NCBI GenBank assembly: GCA_013398295.1
Contig: VZSF01001054.1
Span: 310,001-374,000, forward strand
DNA length: 64,000 nucleotides
Source of the DNA: Chionis minor
Taxonomy: Eukaryota > Chordata > Aves > Charadriiformes > Chionididae
Direction of reading: 5' to 3'
A program made the translations under genes and the position numbers. Of the stretch, positions 62,902-64,000 are shown one piece after another. The notes beneath the pieces are model-generated. The model made no database searches and was not told the DNA's origin. It was given only the letters and a program-made list of their open reading frames with translations. Numbering within the stretch: the first letter of the stretch is position 1; the number at the start of each line of letters is the position of its first letter.

Positions 62902-64000
62902 TTAATCAAATAGATTTCCCTGACCATGAAAATATGAAGCTCTGACATGTAGCAAAGTAATTCTTAGTGCCTTCGTTTCACTGCACATAGGTTACCAGCT
63001 TCTAAGAGGTTCATGCATCTTTTCTAATGAAGTCAGCAATACAGTCCAGTTATCAGTCTCTAGTCCTTGCTAAGGCTTTGTTCACACAACAGTTAGTAAA
63101 GAGTCATCCTCTGAGATTAAGTTCTCTTGGCATGCATTTACCCATGTCACATAAAACAAACCCTGCATCCAAGATGGACAGCTGGATGCCTGCCCCCCAT
63201 GAATGGGAAAGACCACTTAACTCTTACGGCTTATAGAAGGGGTAGATACAGAGCAAGAGCAGAGCTTTGTTCTTGCATCCATGTTGTGAAATCCACCAGA
63301 GAAAGCTGGGGCTAGAACCAACAGGGGACTAGTATGTACGGGTCATGTTAGCTCCTTGTAATTGTTAAGATCTGCATTATGTATGTAGCAATCTGACGTC
63401 TTTGCTAATAAAATTCCCACTTTACTAATTGCTGCAGGCCAGATCTAGTAATGGATTCAAGTCACCTGAGCTAGCTGCAGCTTTATGCCCTATGTAGGTG
63501 CTTAGACTAAGGTGCAGTTATTTCTATTAGGCACTGAGGTATCCTTTATGTGGTGAGTTAGACTCGGACAACATCCAAAATCCAAAAGTTGGAAGCTACT
63601 GGAATCTAGCAAATAAAGAAAGGCTCAACAGAAGTGATTGCACAGACAGTAAGAGACAGGAGAAGAAAGCCTTCACTCAGTGCTACAGGAAATCACACCT
63701 TCTCCTTGGAAGCTCTGCCTACCCAGCCCTACGGGCAGGAGCATACATTTTTGTTCCAAAACATCAAGCTAACCTTACTAAATATAGTTCTGTCCTGAGA
63801 AGCCATGGTTTTAAATCCTCCTGGCAGATGAGGAAAACAAACTCAAATCTCCCATTTCCTGGTCAAATCCTCTAGCCACTACACCTGTATATGGAAGAAG
63901 GGTAGCAGTTTTTCCTTAAGGGGGAAATTAAAGAATGAGCAGTTGGAGCTCAAGTCTACGATCCTTTGTGAGATGCCCTTTGAGCACCTCCACCAGGAAA
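62902..64000. other. Unique non-coding DNA to the window end
   Basis: No gene or repeat is recognised. Confidence 0.5.

Overview
The window is AT-rich vertebrate DNA, and its interspersed repeats identify it as a bird. It carries several CR1 retrotransposon (LINE) copies with the typical avian CR1 3' end, in both orientations. It also carries one solitary endogenous-retrovirus LTR of a type I recall from neoavian birds, flanked by a perfect 5-bp target-site duplication. I could not recognise a single protein-coding exon of a host gene, a tRNA, an rRNA or a snRNA. The best reading is an intergenic gene desert or the inside of a very large intron. The host gene, if any, cannot be named from the sequence.

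Layout: 1-3242 is unique DNA with one long-range inverted repeat (2476-2557). 3243-4123 is a 5'-truncated CR1 on the + strand. 4124-15249 is mostly unique, with a GC-rich patch holding a 57-codon minus-strand ORF (11453-11626) and a diverged 58-bp tandem duplication (13493-13609). 15250-16495 is a + strand relic of the CR1 ORF1 (esterase-like) and ORF1/ORF2 junction region. It is interrupted by a younger 96-bp CR1 3' fragment in the opposite orientation, and it contains an exact 376-bp duplication separated by a single N that is almost certainly an assembly artefact. 16496-33260 is unique DNA with one old minus-strand CR1 3' end (22285-22532), a G-quadruplex motif, a Z-DNA-type tract, two single-N joins in or next to G runs, and one exon-like segment. 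33261-35650 is the largest element, a 2.4-kb minus-strand CR1 with remains of ORF1, endonuclease and reverse transcriptase. It is dead several times over and carries a perfect 19-bp hairpin that looks like a replication template-switch scar. 35651-62329 is unique DNA with small simple repeats, a 55-bp direct repeat in two places about 0.9 kb apart, and possible conserved non-coding blocks. 62335-62896 is the solo LTR, with a TATA box and a perfect CRE (ATF/CREB site) still present. The remainder is unique DNA.

No genes here work together as a pathway. The content is transposon history (layered CR1 insertions and an LTR), local mutational scars and assembly joins. I did not find a convincing new biological system. 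The points most worth checking are the template-switch hairpin, the nested CR1 with an apparent 5-bp target duplication, the artefactual duplication, and the LTR with an intact CRE.
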